Source: Hyphomicrobiales bacterium
Lineage (GTDB): Bacteria > Pseudomonadota > Alphaproteobacteria > Rhizobiales > Xanthobacteraceae
NCBI GenBank assembly: GCA_016185205.1
Contig: JACPOA010000019.1
Location: 1-64,000 of the forward strand
Direction: 5' to 3'
Length of the DNA stretch: 64,000 nt
Of this stretch, positions 27,577 through 36,432 are shown in pieces. The notes beneath the pieces are model-generated. The model searched no databases, had not been told where the DNA came from, and worked only from the letters and a program-made list of their open reading frames with translations. Numbering within the stretch: position 1 is the stretch's first letter; every line of letters starts with the position of its first letter. The position numbers and the translations under genes are program-made.

Positions 27577-27978
27577 TGTGGCGTCTGTGCCCGCACCGGG
27601 CAGCGTCTCGAGCGTCGCCCGGCCGAGGTTCAGGGAGGTGGCCAAGGTGGAGCGCCGGGAGGCGCTGCGCCCTACGTCACTGGGCGCGCACGCCCCGAAG
27701 CGGTCACCCCGGGTAACCGGGGGAGGGCCGTGGGCGTGCAGGCGGGCCGATCGCAAGGCTCGCCTAAAGGGGCCTCGTCAGCCTCTGGCGCCTCCCGCCG
27801 CTCCACCGGCCCCCGTCGCGGGGGCTGCGCTCCGCTTTCGGCAGCGGGGCGACGTGGCATAGCTCGGGCGCATTCGCGCCGCGAGAACGCGGAAGCTTGC
27901 CAACTTCATCATTCCGGGTCTGGCGCTTGCGCGCTGGCGCGGAATGACGGAAGTGTCGTGGCGAAAAGGAGTTCGCTT

Positions 27979-29295
27979 ATGACCACCCTATCGGCGCACG
28001 ACCGGCTCGAGGCCGCGCTGGCGCGCATCGACGCTTCCGATGGCGAGGGCGCGCGCGCCTGTCTCACCGTCTATCGCGAAGCCGCGCGCGCGGCCGCGAC
28101 CGCCGCCGATGCGCGCGCGCGCGCCGGCATTTCGCTCGGGCCGCTCGACGGCGTGATCGTGTCCATCAAGGATCTGTTCGACGTCGCCGGTGAAGTGACG
28201 CGCGCCGGCTCCAAGGTGTTGGCCGAGGAAGGCAAACCGGCCGAGCGCGATGCGCCGGTGGTGCGCGCACTGCGCGCCGGCGGTGCGGTCATTGTCGCCA
28301 AGACCAATATGACCGAGTTCGCTTTTTCCGGCGTCGGCATGAATCCGCATTACGGCACGCCCGGCAATCCGGCCGACCGCGCGCGCATTCCCGGCGGCTC
28401 GACGTCGGGCGGCGCGGTTGCGGTGGCCGATGGCATGTGCGAGATCGCCATCGGCAGCGATACCGGCGGCTCCACCCGCATTCCGGGCGCGCTCTGCGGC
28501 CTGGTCGGCTTCAAGCCGAGCCGCCAGCGCATTTCCATCGCCGGCGTATTTCCGCTCGCCGCCAGCATCGATTCGGTCGGCCCGATTGCGCGCAGTGTCG
28601 CCGACATCGCCAAAGCTGATCAAGTATTGGCCGACGCGGTGGTGGCGGGCGACGACTTCGCCGCGCTCGAGCCGGCGCCGCTCGCAGGCCTTCGTATCGG
28701 CATTGCGCAGGGCGCGCCGCTGGAAAATCTTGACGAGGCGGTGGCCAAGCGCTTTCCGCAAGCCATCGACCGGCTGGAAAAGGCCGGCTGCCGGCTTTCC
28801 AACGAGAAACTGGCGCCGCTCGAAGGCCAGGCGCGTGTCAACGCGCGCGGTGGCGTGCAGCCGGTGGAAGCCTTTGCCCTGCATCGCGACCGGCTCGACC
28901 GGCGCGGCGCCGACATCGATCCGAACGTGCGCGGGCGGCTGGAGCGGGCGCGCGGCATCGGCGCCGCCGACTTTATCGAGATGGTCAACGAGCGCGCCAC
29001 GCTGATCGCGGCGATGGATGCGCGGCTCGCCGATATCGACGTGCTGGCGCTGCCGACCACGCCAATCGTGGCGCCCACCATCGCGGAGATGATGGCGCCG
29101 GAGGTATTCGCGCGCAAGAATGCCATGCTGCTGCGCAACACCTCGATCGCCAATTTCTTCGATCTGTGCGCCATCTCGCTGCCGCTGCCGCGCGAGGGCG
29201 GCCTGCCGACCGGGCTGATGCTGTTCGTGCGCAACGGCCACGACCGGCGGCTGTTCCGCATCGCAGCGGCCATCGAGCGGTTGCTGGCGGGTTGA
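27979..29295 (+). CDS. Amidase (amidase signature family)
   Basis: SIKDLFDVAGEVTRAGS...AKTNMTEFAFSGVGMNPHYGTPGNP...IPGGSTSGGAVAVADGMCEIAIGSDTGGSTRIPGALCGLVGFKPS. Confidence 0.95.
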   Translation: MTTLSAHDRLEAALARIDASDGEGARACLTVYREAARAAATAADARARAGISLGPLDGVIVSIKDLFDVAGEVTRAGSKVLAEEGKPAERDAPVVRALRAGGAVIVAKTNMTEFAFSGVGMNPHYGTPGNPADRARIPGGSTSGGAVAVADGMCEIAIGSDTGGSTRIPGALCGLVGFKPSRQRISIAGVFPLAASIDSVGPIARSVADIAKADQVLADAVVAGDDFAALEPAPLAGLRIGIAQGAPLENLDEAVAKRFPQAIDRLEKAGCRLSNEKLAPLEGQARVNARGGVQPVEAFALHRDRLDRRGADIDPNVRGRLERARGIGAADFIEMVNERATLIAAMDARLADIDVLALPTTPIVAPTIAEMMAPEVFARKNAMLLRNTSIANFFDLCAISLPLPREGGLPTGLMLFVRNGHDRRLFRIAAAIERLLAG

Positions 29296-29379
29296 CTGGC
29301 GTTTTTCGGCCCTTGTGAGACGCGCAACAAATCCGCATGATCCGGTAGGGGCCGAGTACTGGGCCAGGGAGGAATTCCA

Positions 29380-30627
29380 ATGAAACGCAAATCACCATCG
29401 AAAACCGCGAGATTAACCCGCCGCAGCTTCAGCGCCGGGCTTGGCGCCGCCGGATTTGTCGCCGGGACCGCGCCTTTCAACATCGTGCGCGCGCAAGGGG
29501 CGGCCTTGAAAGTGGGCGTGCTGCTGCCGCGTTCCGGCGTGCAGGCCGGCATCGGCCAGGACTGCCAGCGCGGCGTTGATATCACGGCGGGTATTCTGAA
29601 GGATCTCGGCCTGCCGGCGCTGCAGATCATGAACGCCGACACCGAGACCAACGTCGAAACCGCGCGGGCGCGGGCCGAGAAGCTGATCGGCGAGGGCGCC
29701 CAGCTGCTGGTCGGCGCCTTCGATTCCGGGCAGAGCTCGGCCATCGCGCAAGTCGCCGAGCAGAAGGGCATCCCCTACGTCATCAACATCGCCGCCGCCC
29801 CGCCGATCACCGAGCAGGGCTACAAGTTCGTGTTCCGCAACTTCCCGACCGCCGGCATGATCCTGCGCGACGCCTTCGTCGATCAGTTGCAAGTGTTCGA
29901 GATCACCGGCGGGGCACCGAAGACCGCGGTGTTCATGCACGTCAACGACACCTTCGGCATGGCGATGAAGGGCGGTATCGGCGCGGTGATGCCGAAATTC
30001 AACCTGCCGTACAAGATCGTCGAGACGATCGCCTACGATCCGGCGGCGCGCGACCTGTCGGTGGAAATCTCGAAAGCCAAGGCGACCGGCGCCGACGCAT
30101 TGCTGATGGTCAGCCGGCTCAACGATGCCATTCTGCTCACGCGCGAACTGGTCAAGCAGCGCTGGACGCCGATGACGATTTTGAGCATGGGCCCGGGCTG
30201 GTACGAGGATCAGTATCTCAAGACTCTCGGCAAGCTGTCCGACGGACCGCTGAGCTTCGTGCCCTGGTACGATCCGAACAAGAAGCTGTCGAAGCAGCTC
30301 GAGGCCGCGCTCGCCAAGACGCATGCGGGCGTCAACCTGAACGTCAACCACGTCTACACCTTCGAGGCGCTGCTGATCGCCGCCGACGCCTACAAGCGCG
30401 CCGGCTCGACCGATCCGAAGGCGCTTGCCGACGCCGTGCGCACGACCAACATCAAAGACAATGTCACCATCGGCCCTGGCATCCAGTTCGACGCCAAAGG
30501 CCAAAACGACAAGATCGTTGGCGGCACCATCCAGAACCGCGGCGGCAAGCTGATCACCGTGGCGCCTAAGGAAGCGGCCAACGGCAAGCCGGAATGGCCG
30601 CTGAAGCCCTACGACAAACGCGGCTGA
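29380..30627 (+). CDS. Branched-chain amino acid-type ABC transporter substrate-binding protein
   Basis: TARLTRRSFSAGLGAAGFVAGTAPF Tat-like signal; LKVGVLLPRSGVQAGIGQDCQRGVDI; peripla_BP_6 fold; upstream of liv permeases. Confidence 0.93.
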   Translation: MKRKSPSKTARLTRRSFSAGLGAAGFVAGTAPFNIVRAQGAALKVGVLLPRSGVQAGIGQDCQRGVDITAGILKDLGLPALQIMNADTETNVETARARAEKLIGEGAQLLVGAFDSGQSSAIAQVAEQKGIPYVINIAAAPPITEQGYKFVFRNFPTAGMILRDAFVDQLQVFEITGGAPKTAVFMHVNDTFGMAMKGGIGAVMPKFNLPYKIVETIAYDPAARDLSVEISKAKATGADALLMVSRLNDAILLTRELVKQRWTPMTILSMGPGWYEDQYLKTLGKLSDGPLSFVPWYDPNKKLSKQLEAALAKTHAGVNLNVNHVYTFEALLIAADAYKRAGSTDPKALADAVRTTNIKDNVTIGPGIQFDAKGQNDKIVGGTIQNRGGKLITVAPKEAANGKPEWPLKPYDKRG

Positions 30628-30643
30628 GGCGCGCCATTCTATT

Positions 30644-30739
30644 CCTGTCATTGCCGGGCCGCCGCGAAAGCGGCGAGACCCGGCAATCCATCATTTAACG
30701 GAAAAGATGGATGCGCGGGTCAAGCCCGCGCATGACAGG
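30644..30739. repeat. REP/MITE-like palindromic element with CCTGTCAT/ATGACAGG ends
   Basis: Terminal IRs plus nested hairpins TTGCCGGG...CCCGGCAA and ATGCGCGGG-TCAAG-CCCGCGCAT and TCCATC...GATGGA; resembles common Bradyrhizobiaceae intergenic repeats. Confidence 0.75.
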
Positions 30740-30752
30740 GGAGGGGAAACCA

Positions 30753-31628
30753 TTGCCGGCAGATATCTATCTCAATGTCGCCGTCGGCGGCGTATTGACT
30801 GGCCTGGTCTACGGCCTGATGGCGCTCGGCCTGTCGGTGATTTTCGGCGTGGTGCGCGTGGTCAATTTCGCCCACGGCGAGATGATGACCATCGCCATGT
30901 ATATCGCGGTAACGCTGTTCTCGGCCTTTCATCTCGATCCGCTGCTGATGCTGGTGCCGATCGCCGCGGTGCTGTTCGCCTTTGGCTACGTGCTGCAGGC
31001 CGGTATGATCAACGCCTTCATCACCCGGCCCGAGCACAGCCAGTTCCTGCTGCTGGTCGCGCTCGCGATCATCATCGTCAATGTGCTGCTGATCCTGTTC
31101 GGGCCGGACGCGCAGAGTGTGCAGACCTCCTATTCGTTTGACAGTTTCCAGATCGGCCCGCTCATCGTCGACGCCACCAAGGCCTATGCCGGCATCGCGG
31201 CCATCGTGGTCGCGCTCGCGCTGTTCGTGTTCTTCCGCTCCACGCGCGTCGGCACCGCGATCCGCGCCTGCGCCGACAATTACACCGGCGCGCTGGTGGT
31301 CGGGCTCGACGTCAAGCACCTCTATGCGCTGACCTTCGGCCTGGGCGCGGCCTGCGTCGGCGCCGCCGGCGTGATGCTGGTGCTGATCGTCGATGTGACG
31401 CCGCCGCTCGGGCCAGCCTACACCCTGCTCGCCTTCGTCATCGTCATTACCGGTGGCCTCGGCTCGATGCCGGGCGCGCTCATCGGCGGGCTCCTGATCG
31501 GGCTGACCGAGGCGATGGCCGGACTGCTGTTCACGCCCTCGGCCAAGAGCATGTTCGCCTTCGCCATCCTGGTGCTGGTGTTGCTGTTCCGCCCGCAAGG
31601 CATCATGGGCAAGAGAACCACATCATGA
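30753..31628 (+). CDS. livH: Branched-chain amino acid ABC transporter permease (LivH-like)
   Basis: GLVYGLMALGLSVIFGVVRVVNFAHGEMMTIAMY; TTG start after GAGGGGAAA (ORF extends upstream to 30711). Confidence 0.9.
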   Translation: MPADIYLNVAVGGVLTGLVYGLMALGLSVIFGVVRVVNFAHGEMMTIAMYIAVTLFSAFHLDPLLMLVPIAAVLFAFGYVLQAGMINAFITRPEHSQFLLLVALAIIIVNVLLILFGPDAQSVQTSYSFDSFQIGPLIVDATKAYAGIAAIVVALALFVFFRSTRVGTAIRACADNYTGALVVGLDVKHLYALTFGLGAACVGAAGVMLVLIVDVTPPLGPAYTLLAFVIVITGGLGSMPGALIGGLLIGLTEAMAGLLFTPSAKSMFAFAILVLVLLFRPQGIMGKRTTS

Positions 31629-31635
31629 GGTCAGC

Positions 31636-32640
31636 ATGATCGCGCGTCTGATCGAAGGCGTGCCGCGCCGGGCTTTGCTGCTGCTGGGCGTGTTGCTGGT
31701 GGCGCTGATCGTGGCGCCGCTGATCGCCAGCGATTACCTGCTCACGGTTCTGATCCTAATCCTGTACTTCGCCTATATCGGGCAGGCATGGAACATCATG
31801 ATGGGCTTTGCCGGGCAGTTGTCGCTCGGGCACGCGCTTTATGTGGGCCTGGGCGCCTATGCGGCGGCCTCGTTCTACGTGCATTTCGGCATCGGGCCGT
31901 GGCTTGGCCTGATGGTCGCGGTGCCGGTAGCGGCGCTGGCCGGCGCCTTCATCGGTTTCCTGGCGTTTCGCTTTCGCGTCGCCGGCGTCTATTTCGCCAT
32001 CCTGACCATCGCGGTGGCGGAATTCGCCCGCGTCGGCTTCGACCATTGGGGCTGGACCAGCGGATCGTCCGGCCTGTTCCTGCCGGTCGCGCAATATACC
32101 CACAACGATCTCTGGCTGCTGCGCGGGCATCCGGTGATGTTCTACTATGTCATTCTCGCCGCCAGCGTGCTCGCCTTCATTCTCTGCCGCGCGCTGCTGC
32201 AGAGCCGCGTCGGCTATTTCTGGCTGGCGATCCGCGAGGACGAGGAAGCCGCCCGCTCGGCCGGCATCGACACCTTCCACTACAAGATGGTGGCGGTGGT
32301 GATCTCGGCCGCCATGACGTCGTTTGCCGGCGTGTTCTATGCGTTTTTCTACAACAACCTGTTTCCCGAGCAGGTGTTTCACATATCGCGCTCGATCGAG
32401 ATCATCCTGGGGCCGATCGTCGGCGGCATCGGCACCTTGTTCGGACCCGTGCTCGGAGCTTTCGTGCTGACGGGCCTGGCCGAAACGCTCACCGCCGCGC
32501 TGGCGGCCGCCGGCGTCGATCTGCCGGGCGCCAAGCAGGTGTTCTACGGCATCTGCCTGCTGCTGGTGATCATGGCGCTGCCGGACGGCATCTGGCCGTG
32601 GCTGTCCAAGCGCATCGGTCTGGCGGAGCGCGACAAATGA
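31636..32640 (+). CDS. livM: Branched-chain amino acid ABC transporter permease (LivM-like)
   Basis: NIMMGFAGQLSLGHALYVGLGAYAAA; LAIREDEEAARSAGIDTFHYK. Confidence 0.93.
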   Translation: MIARLIEGVPRRALLLLGVLLVALIVAPLIASDYLLTVLILILYFAYIGQAWNIMMGFAGQLSLGHALYVGLGAYAAASFYVHFGIGPWLGLMVAVPVAALAGAFIGFLAFRFRVAGVYFAILTIAVAEFARVGFDHWGWTSGSSGLFLPVAQYTHNDLWLLRGHPVMFYYVILAASVLAFILCRALLQSRVGYFWLAIREDEEAARSAGIDTFHYKMVAVVISAAMTSFAGVFYAFFYNNLFPEQVFHISRSIEIILGPIVGGIGTLFGPVLGAFVLTGLAETLTAALAAAGVDLPGAKQVFYGICLLLVIMALPDGIWPWLSKRIGLAERDK

Positions 32641-33365
32641 GCGCTCTGCTCACCGTCGATGCCGTCAGCAAGCGCTTCCGCGGCTTGGTCGCGGTCGACC
32701 GCTTGAATTTCGAGGTGCCGGCCGGCGGCATCTATGCGGTGATCGGCCCCAATGGCGCCGGCAAGACCACGCTGTTCAACATGATCGCCGGCGTATTTGC
32801 GCCCGACAGCGGCGCGATCAGCTTTGCCGGCGAGCGCATCGACGGCCTGCCGCCCGACCGCATTTGCCGGCGCGGCATCGGCCGCACCTTCCAGATCGTG
32901 CGGCCGTTTCCCGCGCTCTCCGTCGAGGACAACGTCATCGTCGGCGCGCTGCTGCACCGCCGTCACGTGGTGGACGCGCGCGCGCATGCGCACGAGGTGT
33001 TGCGCCGCCTCGACCTGTACGACAAGCGCGCGCAGCGGGCCTCCTCGCTTACGCTGCCGGACCGCAAGCGGCTGGAGGTGGCGCGCGCGCTCGCCACCGA
33101 TCCGAAATTGCTGCTGCTCGACGAAGTGATGGCGGGCCTGCGGCCGACCGAGACCGACCGCATCGTGGCGATCCTCAAGGAACTCAATCGCGAGACCGGC
33201 TTGACTATCCTGCTGATCGAGCACGTGATGCGCGCGGTGATGGCGCTGGCCTCGCGCATTCTCGTGCTGCATCACGGCGCGGCGATCGCGCAAGGGACGC
33301 CGGGAGCGGTCGTGCGCGATCCGGCGGTGATCCATTCCTATCTCGGGGCGGAGGACGTCTCGTGA
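32637..33365 (+). CDS. livG: Branched-chain amino acid ABC transporter ATP-binding protein (LivG-like)
   Basis: GPNGAGKTTLFNMIAGVFAPDSG, GIGRTFQIVRPF, LLLLDEVMAGL; ATGA overlap with livM. Confidence 0.93.
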   Translation: MSALLTVDAVSKRFRGLVAVDRLNFEVPAGGIYAVIGPNGAGKTTLFNMIAGVFAPDSGAISFAGERIDGLPPDRICRRGIGRTFQIVRPFPALSVEDNVIVGALLHRRHVVDARAHAHEVLRRLDLYDKRAQRASSLTLPDRKRLEVARALATDPKLLLLDEVMAGLRPTETDRIVAILKELNRETGLTILLIEHVMRAVMALASRILVLHHGAAIAQGTPGAVVRDPAVIHSYLGAEDVS

Positions 33366-34072
33366 GGATGCTCAGTGTCGAGAACCTCGACGTGTTCCAC
33401 GGCGATGCGCAAGCGCTCGATGGTGTTTCGCTCGACATCGAGGAGGGCGCCATCGTCGCCATTGTCGGCGCCAACGGCGCCGGCAAGACCTCGCTCATCC
33501 GCACCATCGCCGGCATGCACAGGCCGAAGCGCGGGCGCATCCTCTATCGCGGCCTCGATATCGCCGGCTGGCCGAGCCACAAGGTCTGCGATCTCGGTAT
33601 CGGCCAGGTGGCGGAAGGCCGCCAGGTCTTCCCGTCGCTGTCGGTGGCCGAAAACTTAAGTATGGGCGCCATGCTGCCGCGCGCGCGCGCCGAACGCGAG
33701 CGCAATCTCGAAAAAGCCTATGCGCTGTTTCCGGCTTTGGCCGAGCGCCGCCATCAGGCCGCCGGCACGCTGTCGGGCGGCGAGCAGCAGATGCTCTCGA
33801 TCGGGCGCTGCCTGATGGGCGCGCCGGAGCTGGTGATGTTCGATGAGCCCTCGCTCGGTCTGGCGCCCACCATCGTGCAGAGCGTGCTCAAGACCGTGCG
33901 CGATCTCAATCGCGAGGGCCTCACCTGCGTGCTGGTGGAGCAGAACGTGGCGGTCTCGCTCAAGCTTGCCAGCCGCGCCTATGTGCTGGAGAACGGCCGT
34001 ATCACGCTGTCCGGCAGCGGCGAGGCGCTGCTCTCCGACGACCGCGTGCGGCAGGCTTATCTCGGGCTATGA
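33362..34072 (+). CDS. livF: Branched-chain amino acid ABC transporter ATP-binding protein (LivF-like)
   Basis: GANGAGKTSLIRTIAGM, LSGGEQQMLSIGRCLM, LVEQNV; GTGA overlap. Confidence 0.93.
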   Translation: MRMLSVENLDVFHGDAQALDGVSLDIEEGAIVAIVGANGAGKTSLIRTIAGMHRPKRGRILYRGLDIAGWPSHKVCDLGIGQVAEGRQVFPSLSVAENLSMGAMLPRARAERERNLEKAYALFPALAERRHQAAGTLSGGEQQMLSIGRCLMGAPELVMFDEPSLGLAPTIVQSVLKTVRDLNREGLTCVLVEQNVAVSLKLASRAYVLENGRITLSGSGEALLSDDRVRQAYLGL

Positions 34073-34368
34073 CGCGCGTTGAGCTTACGTGGCCATCCGC
34101 GCATCAGCATGTCGAGCGCGGCCACCCGCATGCTGAGCGGAGAATTGGAAAAATTCGCGCGCAGCAGCTTGAGCGCTTCGGTTTCGTTGGCGGGTGCAAA
34201 TTGCATGACCAGCGCGGCCATCTCGGCGGCATCGAGTGTCGGGAAGTCGACATAGCGATCGATCTTGCAGGCATGGCCCATGGCAATGATCTCGTGCGTT
34301 TGCGCCCGACATCTAACGATGCCGAGGCGTCGGCGGTTCCACCGCCGAACAACAAAATTTTTACGCAC
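34057..34368 (-). CDS. Small hypothetical protein
   Basis: Plausible codon usage; ...MGHACKIDRYVDFPTLDAAEMAALVMQFAPANETEALKLLRANFSNSPLSMRVAALDMLMRGWPRKLNARHSPR; no family recognised. Confidence 0.4.
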   Translation of the reverse strand: MRKNFVVRRWNRRRLGIVRCRAQTHEIIAMGHACKIDRYVDFPTLDAAEMAALVMQFAPANETEALKLLRANFSNSPLSMRVAALDMLMRGWPRKLNARHSPR

Positions 34369-34389
34369 GTAACGCGGAACAGGGCTGCG

Positions 34390-35091
34390 CTACTTCAGCG
34401 GCTGGCCGATGGTGACCGTGAGCGAGCCTACGCCCTCGACTTCGCATTCGAGCTTGTCGCCGGCGACGGTGGCGGCGACGCCCGCGGGCGTGCCGGTCAT
34501 GATGATGTCGCCGGGCTCGAGCGCGACCATCTCCGAGAGGTTGGAGATGATTTCCGGCACGTTCCAGATCAGCTGATTGAGATCGCCGTCCTGTCGCAGC
34601 TTGCCGTTGCACTTGAGCGTGATCTTGCCCTTGGCCGGATGGCCGGTTTCGCTCGCCGGCTTGATCGCGCCGCAGGGCGCCGAATGGTCGAAGGCCTTGC
34701 CGATTTCCCACGGCCGCTTCAGGTCGCGCGAGGCAATCTGCAGGTCGCGCCGGGTGAGGTCGATGCCGACCGCATAGCCGTAGATGCAGTCATTGGCCTT
34801 GGCGACCGGGATGTTGCGGCCGCCGCTCTTGAGCGCGACCACCAGTTCGACCTCGTGATGCATGTCCTTGGTCAGCGACGGATAGGGTACGGTGCCGCCG
34901 TCGGCCACGATGGCGTCGGCCGGCTTGGCGAAATAGAATGGCGGCAGCCGCTCGTCCTGGCCCATCTCGCGGATATGCTCGATGTAATTGCGGCCGACGC
35001 ACCAGATGCGGCGCACGGGGAATTTCTTGCTGCTGCCGGCGACCGCGATGGACGCTTGCGGGGCCGGCGCAATAACATAGTCAACGCTCAT
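34390..35091 (-). CDS. Fumarylacetoacetate hydrolase family protein
   Basis: RRIWCVGRNYIEHIREMG...HHEVELVVALKSGGRNIPVAKANDCIYGYAVGIDLTRRDLQ...GDIIMTGTPAGVAATVAGD. Confidence 0.94.
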   Translation of the reverse strand: MSVDYVIAPAPQASIAVAGSSKKFPVRRIWCVGRNYIEHIREMGQDERLPPFYFAKPADAIVADGGTVPYPSLTKDMHHEVELVVALKSGGRNIPVAKANDCIYGYAVGIDLTRRDLQIASRDLKRPWEIGKAFDHSAPCGAIKPASETGHPAKGKITLKCNGKLRQDGDLNQLIWNVPEIISNLSEMVALEPGDIIMTGTPAGVAATVAGDKLECEVEGVGSLTVTIGQPLK

Positions 35092-35190
35092 GGCGAGTTT
35101 TGCCTTTTAGATTGTCGTGATTGAAGCTATAGGCGGCTTTGCGGGCCCATCCGGTATCGTATTATTTCGATTTGAACAAGGCGGGACAAC

Positions 35191-36420
35191 ATGACACGGA
35201 AAGATGCGCTGCGCCAATATGGGACCTGGGTTGCAGTGATTGTGGCGGCAGCGGCATATTTTCCGCGCTTCGCCAAAGATTCCGTCGGCATGACCCTCTA
35301 CCCGCAAGGGGCCGAGTGCGTCCTGCAAGGGGTGCCGTTGAACCCCTGCGCCAAGATGTTCAGCTATCCGCCGGTTTTCGCATTCCTGATGGCACCGTTC
35401 GCGGCGATGCCGATGGGTTTGCGCGTGGCGGTCTGGTACGTGATCTCGGTCGCCGCCACCGTCGGATGTTTCGTGATTTCCGAAAAACTGGTGATGCGAC
35501 TGCTGCCCGGCCGCTGGAGCGAGAACGAATTGGCATGGCTGCGCATCGTGACGATCATCGTCAGCATTAAATTCGTGCTCGCGGTATTCGAGTGGCAAGC
35601 CTACGACACGCTGACCTATTTCATCGTACTCGCCGGGCTTTGGGCCGTCGTCATCAACCGCGCTTTGTGGGGCGCCGCCGCGCTGGCACTGGCGGCTGCG
35701 ATCAAGGCGATGCCGCTGGTTTTTCTGCCTTACCTGGTGGTCAAGCGTCGTTTTTGGGCGGCGGGACTCTTCGTCGTCGTCTTCATCGCATTGTGGCTGC
35801 TGCCCGACGCCTATGCGGCGCTCAAGAACATGCGGCCGCATTACCTCGAGACCTGGTTGCGGCAGATCGCCGGTCCGGCGCTGGCGAACGAAGCAAACCC
35901 CGACGCGTTATTTTGGACGAGCTGGATAGGCGCCAACATCCTCAATCACTCGTTTACGGGAATGGTGGCGCGCCTGGTCGTCGACACACCCGCCGCCGCC
36001 CATGGCAAAGCAATACTTTATACCCTCTGTGCCGCCTATATCGCGGTCGTCGGCCTGCTGCTGTTGCGCTCGCGGCGGCGGGACGACTTCGCCGCAATCG
36101 ACGGTTCAATCCTGGTCATCAGCATGCTGCTGCTGTCGCCAATGACCAGCCGCTATCACTATATCCTGCTGATCCTGCCCTACATGACGGTCGTGGGCCT
36201 GGCGGTGCGCGACAGCTCGTTGCGGATTGCGGCCATCGTCACCGTGGTTGCGAGCTTCATACTGGGAACGGCGACGTCGAACGATCTCGCGGGTCGTGTC
36301 CTGACCGAGTGGTCCTACGCCCATAACTTTCTGGTCCACAGCGCGCTCGTGCTGCTGGTGTTCCTCGGTTATGTCATCTTGCGCAACGAGGTGCGGCAGA
36401 CGGCTCCGGCGATCGCTTGA
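35191..36420 (+). CDS. GT87/DUF2029 family glycosyltransferase (polyprenol-P-mannose-type mannosyltransferase-like)
   Basis: Multi-TM protein with YPQGAECVLQGVPLNPCAKMFSYPPVFAFLMAPFA and ALAAAIKAMPLVFLPYLVVKRRFWAA. Confidence 0.8.
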   Translation: MTRKDALRQYGTWVAVIVAAAAYFPRFAKDSVGMTLYPQGAECVLQGVPLNPCAKMFSYPPVFAFLMAPFAAMPMGLRVAVWYVISVAATVGCFVISEKLVMRLLPGRWSENELAWLRIVTIIVSIKFVLAVFEWQAYDTLTYFIVLAGLWAVVINRALWGAAALALAAAIKAMPLVFLPYLVVKRRFWAAGLFVVVFIALWLLPDAYAALKNMRPHYLETWLRQIAGPALANEANPDALFWTSWIGANILNHSFTGMVARLVVDTPAAAHGKAILYTLCAAYIAVVGLLLLRSRRRDDFAAIDGSILVISMLLLSPMTSRYHYILLILPYMTVVGLAVRDSSLRIAAIVTVVASFILGTATSNDLAGRVLTEWSYAHNFLVHSALVLLVFLGYVILRNEVRQTAPAIA

Positions 36421-36432
36421 TCCGCCGAGATT

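Noticed and set aside
27988-29241. 417-aa minus-strand ORF
   Set aside because: Antisense to the amidase gene.
29413-30651. 412-aa minus-strand ORF
   Set aside because: Antisense to the Liv-type SBP gene.
34069-35124. 351-aa plus-strand ORF
   Set aside because: Antisense to the FAH gene; shadow composition.
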